A DNA stretch of 64,000 nt from JAMXLO01 sp963799415 (GTDB lineage Bacteria; Pseudomonadota; Alphaproteobacteria; Acetobacterales; Acetobacteraceae). Positions within the stretch are counted from its first letter, which is position 1, and each line of letters opens with the position of its first letter. This document shows, piece after piece, positions 53,167-62,249 of this stretch. Under the pieces are notes generated by a model. It did no database searches and had not been told where the DNA came from. It saw only the letters and a program-made list of their open reading frames with translations. Both the position numbers and the translations under genes were made by a program. The DNA is taken from positions 1 through 64,000 of the forward strand of contig CAWCXI010000035.1 of assembly GCA_963799415.1 (NCBI GenBank), written 5' to 3'.

Positions 53167-54095
53167 GCGCGGACGAAGCTTGGCGGCAGACTATAGCCAA
53201 GGCCGAAATCCTGCTCGCCGAGGGTGAGGCGGCGGAAGACATGTCGGGCATCGCCGATGCGGTCTCGGGCTTCAACGCGGCTCTGAGGATGGCGTCGCGC
53301 GCAGATGCACCGCTGGACTGGGCGAAGACGCAGAGCCGCCTGTCGGCAGCGCTGCGGGCGCTGGGTGCACGCATCGACGATCCGGTGATGCTGCACTCGG
53401 CCATGACCGCGTGCGATCATGCGCTGGAGGTTTATCGGCCGGACACCACGCCCGAGGACTGGGCCCGGACGGTGGCGCTTCTCGGAGCGGCGCAGGTAGT
53501 GCTTGGCGAGCGTGATAGCGATCCAGCGTGGCTGAACGCAGCGCTCAACAGCTATCGGCTGGCAACCAGGGTCTACACACATGATGGTGCCCCCTCCGAC
53601 TGGGCACGCATGCAGCGCAATTGTGGTGCCGTGCTGTCGCTGCAAGGTGAACGCACCGGCGATACCGCATCGCTGCGCGAAGCTGTTGATCATTATCGCG
53701 CTGCGCTGGAGGAATATGCAGAGCAGGATTCGCCGATCGATATCGCCGTGACGCAGAGCAATCTCGGCCAGGCGCTCCGTGTGCTGGGCGAGCGTGACAA
53801 TGACCGCGACACGCTGGCCGAGGCCGTCGCCGCCTGCCGTGCGGCGCTCAGCGTCTATACGCGCGAGGTTACGCCGCTGGAGTGGGCGATGGCGAGCACC
53901 AATCTCGCCAATGCACTGACGGCGCTGAACGACACCGGACCGGTCGAAGAGGCGATTGCGATATATCGCGACGCGCTCACTGTTCTCGATGGACCAGCGC
54001 GGCTGCAGCAGCGCGCGATCGCGCGCTACAACCTCAAGCGCGCCGAGGGACGGCTGGTGGAGCTCCGCCAGAACCCGAGCGACCGCCGTCAATGA
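53163..54095 (+). CDS. Tetratricopeptide-like repeat protein
   Basis: A 310-residue helical repeat protein. Five or so units of about 50 residues repeat the pattern P-x2-WA-x2-Q-x-NLG-x-AL-x2-LGER, then a Y-x2-AL-x-VY helix. Examples are APLDWAKTQSRLSAALRALG and TPLEWAMASTNLANALTALN. Such repeats make protein-protein scaffolds. There is no signal peptide and the partner is unknown. Coupled by overlap to the CMD gene. Its 3' end overlaps the convergent SDR gene by 62 bases. Confidence 0.8.
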   Translation: MSADEAWRQTIAKAEILLAEGEAAEDMSGIADAVSGFNAALRMASRADAPLDWAKTQSRLSAALRALGARIDDPVMLHSAMTACDHALEVYRPDTTPEDWARTVALLGAAQVVLGERDSDPAWLNAALNSYRLATRVYTHDGAPSDWARMQRNCGAVLSLQGERTGDTASLREAVDHYRAALEEYAEQDSPIDIAVTQSNLGQALRVLGERDNDRDTLAEAVAACRAALSVYTREVTPLEWAMASTNLANALTALNDTGPVEEAIAIYRDALTVLDGPARLQQRAIARYNLKRAEGRLVELRQNPSDRRQ

Positions 54096-54837
54096 CGATG
54101 TGTGTGCCTGTGATGTCACCGGAGAAATTCGAGCACAGGTACATCACCACGTTGGCCACTTCCTCCGGCGTCACATAGCGGCCGGTCGGCGTATTGGCAG
54201 CGTTTGCGTCGTGCACCGCCTGGGGATCGTTCGGATTCCGCTGCGCCTCCAGCGACCGCATCATCCGCGTCTCGACCGGGCCAGGGCACACCGCGTTCAC
54301 CCGGATGCCGAGGCGCGCGACATCTGATGATGCCACCTTGGTGAGACCCAGCACGCCGTGCTTCGACGCGACATAGGGCGCCATACCTGGTCCGCCGAAC
54401 AAGCCTGCCACCGACGCCGTATTGACGATGGCACCGCTGCCCTGTTTCAGCATCACCGGCAGGACGTGGCGCATGCCCAGGAACACACCCTTCAGGTTGA
54501 CCCCGATCACCTGATCGAAGATCGCCTCGTCATATTCCTGTGTCGGTGCGGCCTTGCCCTCGATGCCGGCGTTGTTGAAGAAACAGTCGATCGAGCCATA
54601 AGCATCGAGCGTCGCCTGCACGTAATTCTGCACGTCGGCGGATTTTGTGACGTCGGCGCGAACGAATCGGGCGTCGCCGCCGCGCTGAAGCAGCAACTCG
54701 GCGCTCGCCTCTCCCGCGGTCGCGTCGAGATCGACTACCACGACCTTTGCGCCGCGCCCCGCGAAGCCGATTGCACTGGCGCGGCCAATGCCGCCGCCGC
54801 CACCGGTGATCAAGGCAACCTTTCCCGCGAATTCCAT
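54034..54837 (-). CDS. Short-chain dehydrogenase/reductase
   Basis: A 267-residue classical SDR using NAD(P). TGGGGGIGRA gives the nucleotide-binding glycines near residue 11. DLDATAG places an Asp after beta-2, which suggests NAD. FNNAGIEG, the catalytic Ser in NTASVAG and Tyr/Lys in YVASK complete the active site. The C terminus runs past the usual VIDGG(R) end into a Pro/Arg-rich tail that overlaps the TPR gene. The substrate is unknown. Confidence 0.87.
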   Translation of the reverse strand: MEFAGKVALITGGGGGIGRASAIGFAGRGAKVVVVDLDATAGEASAELLLQRGGDARFVRADVTKSADVQNYVQATLDAYGSIDCFFNNAGIEGKAAPTQEYDEAIFDQVIGVNLKGVFLGMRHVLPVMLKQGSGAIVNTASVAGLFGGPGMAPYVASKHGVLGLTKVASSDVARLGIRVNAVCPGPVETRMMRSLEAQRNPNDPQAVHDANAANTPTGRYVTPEEVANVVMYLCSNFSGDITGTHIVIDGGRSGSGGAPPAVPRRA

Positions 54838-54851
54838 CTGCGCTTGCTCCT

Positions 54852-55781
54852 TCAGCCCACGTCCACCAGCAGCACTGCCTTGCCGGCAATACGCCGATCG
54901 CGCAACTGCTCGGCCACCGCGGCGAAGTCGCGCCAGCTTCGTTCCACACCGATCTGCGGTTTCAGCGATCCATCGTCGATCAGCGACACGAGCAATGCGA
55001 GGTCGGGCGCAAAACGATCCTCGGATTCGGAGTAGAAATAGCTGAAGCTCTGCACACGCGAGTTCGGCGCGCCACGGAAGTCAGCGAACGCAAATGTCGT
55101 CGGTTCGCCCGATGAATTCCCGTACACCACGACCGTTCCCTTCGCTTCGACAAGCTTGATTGCCTGCGCCAGCGATGCTCCGCCCGCCGATTCCAGGATC
55201 AGGCCGAAACGGCCTTGCGCGCTGTCGATCCCCTGTATCACTTCTTGCGCACCCAGTGCCTTCAATCCGGAAGCGCGCTCCTGCCGGCCGACGACGGCGG
55301 TCACGCGGGCACCGGATCGCGCCGCAAGCTGCACCGCGATCGTGCCAACACCACCAGCCGCGCCGGTGATCAGCACGCGTTTGCCGAGCAGCGGCGCGCC
55401 GTGACGCAGAGTTCGCAGCGCCGTCAGGCCGGCAACCGGAAGTGCCGCCGCCTGCGCGAAGCTGACATTTTCGGGCAGCATCGCCATGCGATGCCCCGGC
55501 ACGGCCACCCGCTGCGCCCAGCCGAACTCATCGGTCAGCGCGACGACACTCGAACCGGCAGGCGGCCCGCTGCCGTCCTCCGCCTGCTTCAACACGACAC
55601 CGGCAATATCCTGGCCAGGAACCCAACCCTCTCCATTGTTGCGCACCGAGCGCAGCTCACCTCGGTTGAGCGACAACGCATGAACCGCGACAACGCCTTC
55701 GTTGCGCTGCGGCCGCGGTTCGGGAAGCTCGCGAAGTTCAACCGGCGCCTTGTCGTTCATTGTCGTGACGAGACCGAGCAT
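54852..55781 (-). CDS. Zinc-independent MDR oxidoreductase (quinone-reductase-like)
   Basis: A 309-residue medium-chain reductase. The N-terminal GroES-like domain has SLNRGELRSVRNNGEGWVPGQDIAG. The NADP-binding domain has VLITGAAGGVGTIAVQLA near residue 137 and the VVYGNSSGEPTTF region. The structural-zinc cysteines and catalytic Cys/His pattern of alcohol dehydrogenases are not seen, so quinone or enone reduction is likelier. It lies 14 bases upstream of the SDR gene on the same strand. Confidence 0.85.
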   Translation of the reverse strand: MLGLVTTMNDKAPVELRELPEPRPQRNEGVVAVHALSLNRGELRSVRNNGEGWVPGQDIAGVVLKQAEDGSGPPAGSSVVALTDEFGWAQRVAVPGHRMAMLPENVSFAQAAALPVAGLTALRTLRHGAPLLGKRVLITGAAGGVGTIAVQLAARSGARVTAVVGRQERASGLKALGAQEVIQGIDSAQGRFGLILESAGGASLAQAIKLVEAKGTVVVYGNSSGEPTTFAFADFRGAPNSRVQSFSYFYSESEDRFAPDLALLVSLIDDGSLKPQIGVERSWRDFAAVAEQLRDRRIAGKAVLLVDVG

Positions 55782-55850
55782 CAGATTGCCCTCCCCTGCA
55801 ATTCCGCGCGATGATACTGACGAGTATCGTATCGGGACGGAGCGTCGCTA

Positions 55851-57200
55851 ATGCGCCAGATGGTCATGGTCGGTTTCCTGCAGGCGCAGAACTGCACCAA
55901 CCTTGTGAGTTCGTGGCGCCATCCGGAATCACGCGATGACTCCATGTCAGCCGATTACTACCGCACCATCGGCCGCGTGCTGGAGGAAGGCAAGTTCCAC
56001 CTTGGCTTCTTCGACGATCGCCTGGCGATGCCGGACCGCTACGGCAACGACCACAGCCATACCGTCGAACACGGCATACGTTGCGTGAAAATGGACCCGA
56101 TCACCGTGCTCACCGTGATGGGCATGGCGACCGAGCGTCTGGGACTCGGCGCCACCTGCTCGACCACCTATTTCGAGCCGTTCCATGTGGCGCGCGTATT
56201 CGCGACGCTCGACCTGATGACTGGTGGCCGCGCCGCCTGGAACGTTGTCACGTCGATGAACGACGGCGAGGCGCTGAACATGGGCTACGACGAGCATCTG
56301 GAGCATGACTCGCGCTACGACCGGGCGGACGAGTTCATGCAGGTGGTGCTTGGGCACTGGAACTCCTGGGACGACGACGCGATTGTCATCAACAAGCAGA
56401 CCGGCCTGTTCGCGCACCCCGACAAGGTGCGGCGATTAGATCATCAGGGACAATGGTTCCGCTCGCGTGGTCCGTTCACCGTACCACGTTCGCAACAAGG
56501 TCACCCCGTGGTGATCCAGGCAGGGCAGAGCGGCCGCGGCAAGCATTTTTCCGCGCGCTGGGGGGAGGTCGTCTTCGTCTCCACGCACACCAGCATGAAG
56601 CATGGCAGGCAGCTCTATCGCGAGATGAAGGAGGATGTGGCAAGCCAGGGCCGCGATCCCGACAAGTTCTTCATCACGCCGTCGGCCTATGTGGTCTGCG
56701 CCGAGACGAAGGCGGAAGCCGAGGACAAGATGGCGCTGATCGAGACGCTGGCGACGGATGAGGATGCACTGTCGCTGCTGTCGGAGGCGATGAATTTCGA
56801 TTTTGCGTCGAAGGGCATCGACGAGCCGTTCACGGACGAGGAGTTGGCGAACGTTTCAGGCACGCAATCGATGCGTGATCGCGTGCTGCGCGCAAGCGGC
56901 CTCGCCAACCCGACGCCACGCGACTTCATCAGGTTCAGTCACCGCGCGCGACCGAACAAGCCGTTCGTCGGTGGACCAAAGGAGGTGGCGGACGGATTGG
57001 AGCAGTGGTTCACCGAACCGGTCGCCGACGGCTTCGTGCTGGCGGCGACGCACGTGCCGGGCACCTACATGGATTTCGTGAAATACGTCGTGCCGGAATT
57101 GCAGCGGCGCGGGCTGTATCACAAGGACTACGCAGGCGCCACACTGCGCGAGAACCTTGGCATCCCGGTTCCGCACGCTACATGGAGAAACGCACGATGA
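55851..57200 (+). CDS. LLM flavin monooxygenase of the NtaA/SnaA/DszA type
   Basis: A 449-residue FMNH2-dependent monooxygenase that needs a separate flavin reductase. YYRTIGRVLEEGKFHLGFFDD, DPITVLTVMGMATERLGLG, TGGRAAWNVVTS and PVVIQAGQSGRGKHFSARWGEVVF are characteristic. Known relatives act on chelating agents, sulfones and terpenoids or long alkanes. Whether the substrate here is any of these is open. The stop overlaps the next LLM gene's start (ATGA). Confidence 0.88.
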   Translation: MRQMVMVGFLQAQNCTNLVSSWRHPESRDDSMSADYYRTIGRVLEEGKFHLGFFDDRLAMPDRYGNDHSHTVEHGIRCVKMDPITVLTVMGMATERLGLGATCSTTYFEPFHVARVFATLDLMTGGRAAWNVVTSMNDGEALNMGYDEHLEHDSRYDRADEFMQVVLGHWNSWDDDAIVINKQTGLFAHPDKVRRLDHQGQWFRSRGPFTVPRSQQGHPVVIQAGQSGRGKHFSARWGEVVFVSTHTSMKHGRQLYREMKEDVASQGRDPDKFFITPSAYVVCAETKAEAEDKMALIETLATDEDALSLLSEAMNFDFASKGIDEPFTDEELANVSGTQSMRDRVLRASGLANPTPRDFIRFSHRARPNKPFVGGPKEVADGLEQWFTEPVADGFVLAATHVPGTYMDFVKYVVPELQRRGLYHKDYAGATLRENLGIPVPHATWRNAR

Positions 57201-58234
57201 AGCTGGGCCTTTCAATTGGCTATTCGCGCGCGCATCTCGAAATCCCGGTAAAACTCGTGCAGCGTGCGGAAGAGCTCGGCTATGACAGCGTATGGACAGC
57301 GGAAGCGTACGGCACCGACGCGGTCACGCCGCTCGCCTATCTTGCGGCACTGACCAAACGGATAAAGCTCGGCACCGGCATCATGCAGCTTGCCGCACGC
57401 ACGCCGGCCAATGCCGCGATGTGCGCAGCGACGGTCGATGCGATGGCAGGTGGCGGGCGGTTCATCGCCGGTCTCGGTGTGTCCGGGCCGCAGATCGTCG
57501 AAGGCTGGTACGGCCAACCTTGGGGCCGCCCTTACTATCGCTACAAGGACTATGTCGCCATCATGCGCAAGATATTCCGCCGCGAGGCGCCGGTGACGCA
57601 TGAGGGCCGCGAAATCTCTCTGCCGTACACCGGCGAAGGCGCGGCGGGCGTCGGCAAGCCACTAAAATCGATACTGCACATGAACTCAGACATTCCGATC
57701 TATCTGGGCACCGGCAACGAATCCACGGTGAAGCTGACAGCGGAGATCGCCGATGGCTGGCTGCCGCTCGGCTTCGTGCCAGGCTCGCTGCCGGAATACC
57801 TGCCCTGGTTGGAGGAAGGCTTCCGCCGCGCCGGCAACGGCAAGAGCCTGCGCGACTTTGCTATCCAGGCCTCGGTACACGTCGAGATCGACAGTGATGT
57901 GAAGGCCGCGCTGGCCAAGCTGAAGCCCGAGGTTGCGCTGTACGTCGGCGGCATGGGCCACCGCGACACGAACTTCCACAAGGACATGATGATTCGCCGC
58001 GGCTTCAAGGACGCCGCGGGACGTATCCAGGAACTTTATCTTGCGCACCGCAAGGACGAAGCGATCGCAGCCGTACCGGACGAGTGGGTGGACATGAAGT
58101 CGCTGGTCGGGCCGCCGGAACGGATCAAGCAGCGTTTCCGCGCCTGGGAGGATTCCGGTGCGACCAGCCTGACCGTGCGTTCGCGGCAACCGGACGCGAT
58201 CGAAGTGATGTCGCAGGCGGCGCGGCTCAACTGA
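57197..58234 (+). CDS. LLM oxidoreductase (F420-/flavin-dependent type)
   Basis: A 345-residue luciferase-fold protein. KLGLSIGYSRAHLEIPVKLVQRAEELGYDSVW, LTKRIKLGTGIMQLAARTPA and MAGGGRFIAGLGVSGPQIVEGWYG resemble the F420-type LLM subgroup. Alphaproteobacterial members may use flavin instead. The ATG overlaps the stop of the upstream monooxygenase, with GGAGAAA before it, so the two are made together. The SDR gene follows after 15 bases. Confidence 0.85.
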   Translation: MKLGLSIGYSRAHLEIPVKLVQRAEELGYDSVWTAEAYGTDAVTPLAYLAALTKRIKLGTGIMQLAARTPANAAMCAATVDAMAGGGRFIAGLGVSGPQIVEGWYGQPWGRPYYRYKDYVAIMRKIFRREAPVTHEGREISLPYTGEGAAGVGKPLKSILHMNSDIPIYLGTGNESTVKLTAEIADGWLPLGFVPGSLPEYLPWLEEGFRRAGNGKSLRDFAIQASVHVEIDSDVKAALAKLKPEVALYVGGMGHRDTNFHKDMMIRRGFKDAAGRIQELYLAHRKDEAIAAVPDEWVDMKSLVGPPERIKQRFRAWEDSGATSLTVRSRQPDAIEVMSQAARLN

Positions 58235-58249
58235 AGGAGAAGGAACCCA

Positions 58250-59015
58250 ATGCGCTTCAAGGACAAGGTTGCGCTGATCACTGCGGTGGGCAGCGGCATC
58301 GGCCGCGCCACTGCCGACATCATGGCAAAGGAAGGCGCCGTCATCATCGGTGTGGACAACGATGAGCGTCGCCTCGCCATGGCGATGGAGGCAATGAACA
58401 TGTTGGGCGGTCGCGCGATCGGCCGTCGCGCCAATGCGCTGGATCAAGGCGAGGTGGACGAAGTCGTCGCCTGGGCGGCTAAGCAGTACGGCAACATCGA
58501 TATCCTGGTGAACGCGGTCGGCGGCAGCACGATCATCGAGAAGCCGGGCGCCACCGTCGATGAACTGACATTCGACGAATGGCAAAGGCTGATCCAGTTC
58601 AACCTGAACGGCACGTTCCTGTTCTGCCACGCGGTGACGCCGGTGATGAAGCGGCGCAAGCATGGCAAGATCGTCAATCTTGCTTCCATCGCGGGGCGCG
58701 GGCTGAGCTTGACCAGCAGTAGCGCGTATTCTGCTGCGAAGGGCGGCATCATCGCTTTCACGCGCAAGCTGGCATTCGAGCTGGGGCCGTTCGGTATCAA
58801 CGGTCAACGCGATTGCGCCGAGCCGTACGCTGACAGAACGTATCCGGCCACGCTGGAACCAGCAGTCACCGGAGGATCAGGCCGCCGAGATCGAACGCAC
58901 TCCGCTGCGTCGTGTGGCAGAAGCGGCGGATCAGGCGAAGGTGATCTGCTTCCTCGCGTCATCTGATGCGGATTTCGTCACGGGGCTGACGATCGATGTG
59001 ACCGGCGGCCTCTGA
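58250..59015 (+). pseudogene. Short-chain dehydrogenase, single-base frameshift
   Basis: A classical SDR in the catabolic operon. It starts KDKVALITAVGSGIGRATA, a variant of the TGxxxGIG motif with AVGSGIG. It has NAVGGSTII, the Ser in NLASIAG, and YSAAK with catalytic Tyr and Lys. At 58800-58804 ACGGTCAAC should read ACGTCAAC. Removing one G restores NVNAIAPSRTLTERI, LRRVAEAADQ, ICFLASSDADFVTG and a VTGGL end. The restored protein has 254 residues. Without the correction it ends at 58966 with a nonsense tail. Confidence 0.85.
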
Positions 59016-59017
59016 CG

Positions 59018-59791
59018 TTACTGACCGAACCGCGGCAGTCTCTCCGCCAGCGCCTGATACGCGTCCTCGTCCGTGCGGTCGTACCGCAACGGCGTCACGA
59101 CGATGTTGCCAGCCCGCAATGCGTCATAATCGCTTTCCGGGCCTTGCTGCCGATCCCCGCGGCGAAAGTTCAGCCAGTGATACTCCATGCCGCGCGGATC
59201 TACACGCGTATCCACATGCATTCCAGCGATCATGCCGACGCCCTGGCGTGCCAATGTGACCGGTCCCGCCTCTGCCGCGGAGCACGCCGGAAAGTTGACG
59301 TTCAGGCACGCATCCTTGCTCCAGCCGATCGCCAGAAGATCGCGCACCAGCTTCGCACCCAGAGTGCGCGACGCGTCCCACAACACATTGTTGCGGTCCT
59401 TGTACGCCTGGCTCAGGGCGATCGACGGGATGCCGAGCATCATGCCGGTCATCGCGCCGCCGACCGTGCCGGAGAACACGGTCTCCATCCCGAGATTCAG
59501 TCCGCGGTTCACACCCGACAGCAGCAGTTGCGGCGCCCCGTCGGTCATCAGATGGCAGATTCCCATCACCGCGCAGTCACCTGGCGTGCCAGAAATGCCA
59601 AAGCGCCGCTCTCCCTGGCGGGTAACGCGCAGCGCATGGTGCAGGCTGATCGCATGCGAAACGCCGCTCTGGTCGTGCTCCGGCGCCACGACCCACACTT
59701 CGTGCGCCAGTTCGGCGGCGATCGCCTCCAGGATCGCCAGCCCAGGCGCATCAATCCCGTCGTCGTTGGTCAGCAATATCCGATCCAGCAC
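59018..59791 (-). CDS. surE: 5'-nucleotidase SurE
   Basis: SurE is a metal-dependent phosphatase acting on nucleoside 5'- and 3'-monophosphates, important in stationary phase. The 257-residue product has ILLTNDDGIDAPGL with the metal-binding DD near residue 9, VVAPEHDQSGVSHAIS, SGTPGDCAVMG, LSGVNRGLNLG and YSGTVGGAM-like FSGTVGGAMTGM. It is convergent with the frameshifted SDR, three bases apart. It looks unrelated to the catabolic genes around it. Confidence 0.95.
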   Translation of the reverse strand: MLDRILLTNDDGIDAPGLAILEAIAAELAHEVWVVAPEHDQSGVSHAISLHHALRVTRQGERRFGISGTPGDCAVMGICHLMTDGAPQLLLSGVNRGLNLGMETVFSGTVGGAMTGMMLGIPSIALSQAYKDRNNVLWDASRTLGAKLVRDLLAIGWSKDACLNVNFPACSAAEAGPVTLARQGVGMIAGMHVDTRVDPRGMEYHWLNFRRGDRQQGPESDYDALRAGNIVVTPLRYDRTDEDAYQALAERLPRFGQ

Positions 59792-59874
59792 GCGCTTGCT
59801 CCGCTCAATGCGTGCCCTGTTTGACGCGTCCAGCCCGCCGCGTCCAGCATGGCGAGACGGGAAGGAGACGAACC

Positions 59875-60693
59875 ATGCAGGTCATCGACGCACAGGTGCA
59901 CATCTGGGGCAGCGGGACGCCGAGTGGTCACCATCGGCAGACCTCGATCTACACAGCCGAGGAATTGATCAAGGAGATGGATGGGGCCGGCGTGAACGGT
60001 GCGGTGCTGCATCCGCCGAGCTGGGACCCGGGATCGAACGAGATGGCCGTGGAGGCCGCGAAGAAATACCCTGACAGGTTCTGCATCCTTGGCTGGTTCC
60101 CACTGGATAAACCCGAAGAGCGCAAGCGCATCGAGACCTGGAAGCTGCGGCCCGGCATGCTCGGTCTGCGCTGGTCGCTGACGCGGCCGGAGCAGGAGAA
60201 CTGGCACAAGGACGGCACCATGGATTGGGTGTGGCCGGCAGCGGAGCGCGCGGGCACGCCGATCGCGACGATGGCTTGGCGCTTCCTGCCGCTGTTCAGG
60301 CAGATCGCTGAGAAGCACCCCAACCTGAAGCTGATCATCGATCATCTCGGGCTGGTGCGCTCGGCGAAGGGTGCAGCGGCGTTTGCCGATCTGGACATGC
60401 TGTGCTCGCTGGCGAAGCTGCCGAATGTCGCGGTGAAGGCAACTGGTGCGCCTGGCTACTCCGACGCGCCGTATCCGTTCCGTGACATCCACGATGGGCT
60501 GCATCGTATCTTCGATGCCTATGGTCCGAAGCGCTTCTTCTGGGGTACCGATATCACCCGCATGCCGTGCAGCTATCGGCAGTGCGTGACGATGTTCACC
60601 GAGGAACTGCCGTGGCTGAAGGGCAACGATCTTGACCTCGTGATGGGGCAGGGCGTGTGCGACTGGCTCGGCTGGCAGCGCAAACCGACCTAG
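59875..60693 (+). CDS. Amidohydrolase family 2 protein
   Basis: A 272-residue TIM-barrel hydrolase/lactonase-like protein. VIDAQVHIWGSG carries the first metal-binding QVH. LIIDHLGL holds a conserved His and RFFWGTDITRMP the catalytic Asp. It is shorter than the two paralogues at 50-52 kb and closer to the 2-pyrone-4,6-dicarboxylate lactonase/L-fuconolactonase type. The start is fixed by a strong GGGAAGGAGACG site. It begins a plus-strand run with the ligase and MaoC genes. Confidence 0.85.
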   Translation: MQVIDAQVHIWGSGTPSGHHRQTSIYTAEELIKEMDGAGVNGAVLHPPSWDPGSNEMAVEAAKKYPDRFCILGWFPLDKPEERKRIETWKLRPGMLGLRWSLTRPEQENWHKDGTMDWVWPAAERAGTPIATMAWRFLPLFRQIAEKHPNLKLIIDHLGLVRSAKGAAAFADLDMLCSLAKLPNVAVKATGAPGYSDAPYPFRDIHDGLHRIFDAYGPKRFFWGTDITRMPCSYRQCVTMFTEELPWLKGNDLDLVMGQGVCDWLGWQRKPT

Positions 60694-60698
60694 CTCGC

Positions 60699-62249
60699 GT
60701 GGTGCTGCTTACCGACTACACGAGCTACGCGGACGCGCTGTGCCACTTTGCGCCCGCGCGGTTGTGGGAGTTGTTCGACGGCGCCCGCGATCGGCTGAAT
60801 ATAGCGCACGAGTGCATCGATCGTTATTCAGCCGATCCGGGCCGCATAGCCGTCCGCATCGCTCATGCCGACGGGCACGACGAAGCGATCACTTTCCGCA
60901 CCATTGCTGAGCAATCGGCGCGCTATGCGCATTGGCTCAGCGAGATGGGCGTCGCGCACGGCGACCGCGTGGCGATTATGCTGGAGCCGTCGCTGGCATT
61001 TTACGCTGCCTTGTTCGGTACCATGAAGCTTGGTGCGATCGCAGTGCCTTTGTTCACCCTGTTTGGCCCTGACGGAGTGCGCCTTAGGCTCGACGACTGT
61101 TCGCCGCGCCTGTTGCTGACAACGTCCGATAAGGCCCAGTCACTGGGAACGCTACCGATACCAATTATCGCGCAGGACGACGCCTTCGCCGCGTCCGTGT
61201 TGCGATATCCGACGACCTTCGTGCCAACAACGCGCCGCGACGATCTGGCAATCTACCAGTACACCTCCGGCACAACGCGTGAGCTGCCGGCCGCAATCAG
61301 CCACACCCATCGTGCCATCGTGGTGGTCATGATTGCGGCACTTTATGGCACGGGTATTCGCCCGGGTGATCGGTTCTTTTGTCCGTCATCGCCCGCCTGG
61401 GGTCATGGGCTTTGGCACGGCACGCTGGCGCCGCTGGCGCTTGGTGTAGAGACCGGCGTATATGCAGGCCGCTTCGATGCGGAACGTCTGTTACGCGCGT
61501 TGCAGGATTTCGGCACCACCAATCTATCGGCCGCAGCGACGCACTACCGCATGATGCGCATGTCCGGCGCGGCCTCGCACTACCGTTACAGCGTGCGTAA
61601 GATGTCGTTCACTGGCGAGCCGATCGACAACGACAGCCACGCGTTCGCCGAGCGGACCTTCGGCGCCCGCCTGTGCAGCATGTATGGCACAACCGAGGTT
61701 GGTGTGATCTTGGTCAACTACCCAGGTGCCGGGGACTTCGCAGGAAGACCGGGTGCGCTTGGCATGCCGGTACCTGGCGTCAAGGTAGAAGTACAACGAC
61801 CAGACGATAGCACCTGTGCAACGGGCGAGATCGGTGAGATCAAGGTCTGGCGACACGGCGTATGGTTTCCGACCAAAGATCGTGGTTGGATCGATGCCGA
61901 TGGTTTCTTCTTCCACGCCGGACGCGCGGATGACGTGATCATTTCCGCCGGCTGGACGATGAGCGCGACCGAGATCGAGGACATGCTGCTCCGTCATCCT
62001 GCGGTGCGTGAGGCTGCGGCGATCGGCGTGCCCGACGTCCAGCGCGGGCAGGTGGTCAAGGCGTTCATAGTGACGGACCGGCCGCCCGGCGATGTGCTCG
62101 CCATCGACATCCAGGATTTCGTGCGCTCCCGCCTGAGCCAGCACGAATTTCCGCGCATCGTCGCCTTCGTCGCCGAGTTGCCAAAGACGCCGGCTGGCAA
62201 GGTCAACCGCAAGGCGCTGCGTGAGCGCGAGAAGCAGGAGCCTGCATGA
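60699..62249 (+). CDS. Acyl-CoA/aryl-CoA synthetase (AMP-binding)
   Basis: An adenylate-forming ligase of about 516 residues. YQYTSGTTRELPAAISHTHRA is the ATP-binding loop, with Arg-Glu-Leu in place of the usual GxPKG. LCSMYGTTEVG, DRGWIDADGFFFHAGRADD and KTPAGKVNRKAL (catalytic Lys near the end) are intact. Relatives activate benzoate-like or medium-chain acids. GTG 60699 and GTG 60702 are both possible starts. The stop overlaps the MaoC-like gene by four bases. Confidence 0.88.
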   Translation: MVLLTDYTSYADALCHFAPARLWELFDGARDRLNIAHECIDRYSADPGRIAVRIAHADGHDEAITFRTIAEQSARYAHWLSEMGVAHGDRVAIMLEPSLAFYAALFGTMKLGAIAVPLFTLFGPDGVRLRLDDCSPRLLLTTSDKAQSLGTLPIPIIAQDDAFAASVLRYPTTFVPTTRRDDLAIYQYTSGTTRELPAAISHTHRAIVVVMIAALYGTGIRPGDRFFCPSSPAWGHGLWHGTLAPLALGVETGVYAGRFDAERLLRALQDFGTTNLSAAATHYRMMRMSGAASHYRYSVRKMSFTGEPIDNDSHAFAERTFGARLCSMYGTTEVGVILVNYPGAGDFAGRPGALGMPVPGVKVEVQRPDDSTCATGEIGEIKVWRHGVWFPTKDRGWIDADGFFFHAGRADDVIISAGWTMSATEIEDMLLRHPAVREAAAIGVPDVQRGQVVKAFIVTDRPPGDVLAIDIQDFVRSRLSQHEFPRIVAFVAELPKTPAGKVNRKALREREKQEPA

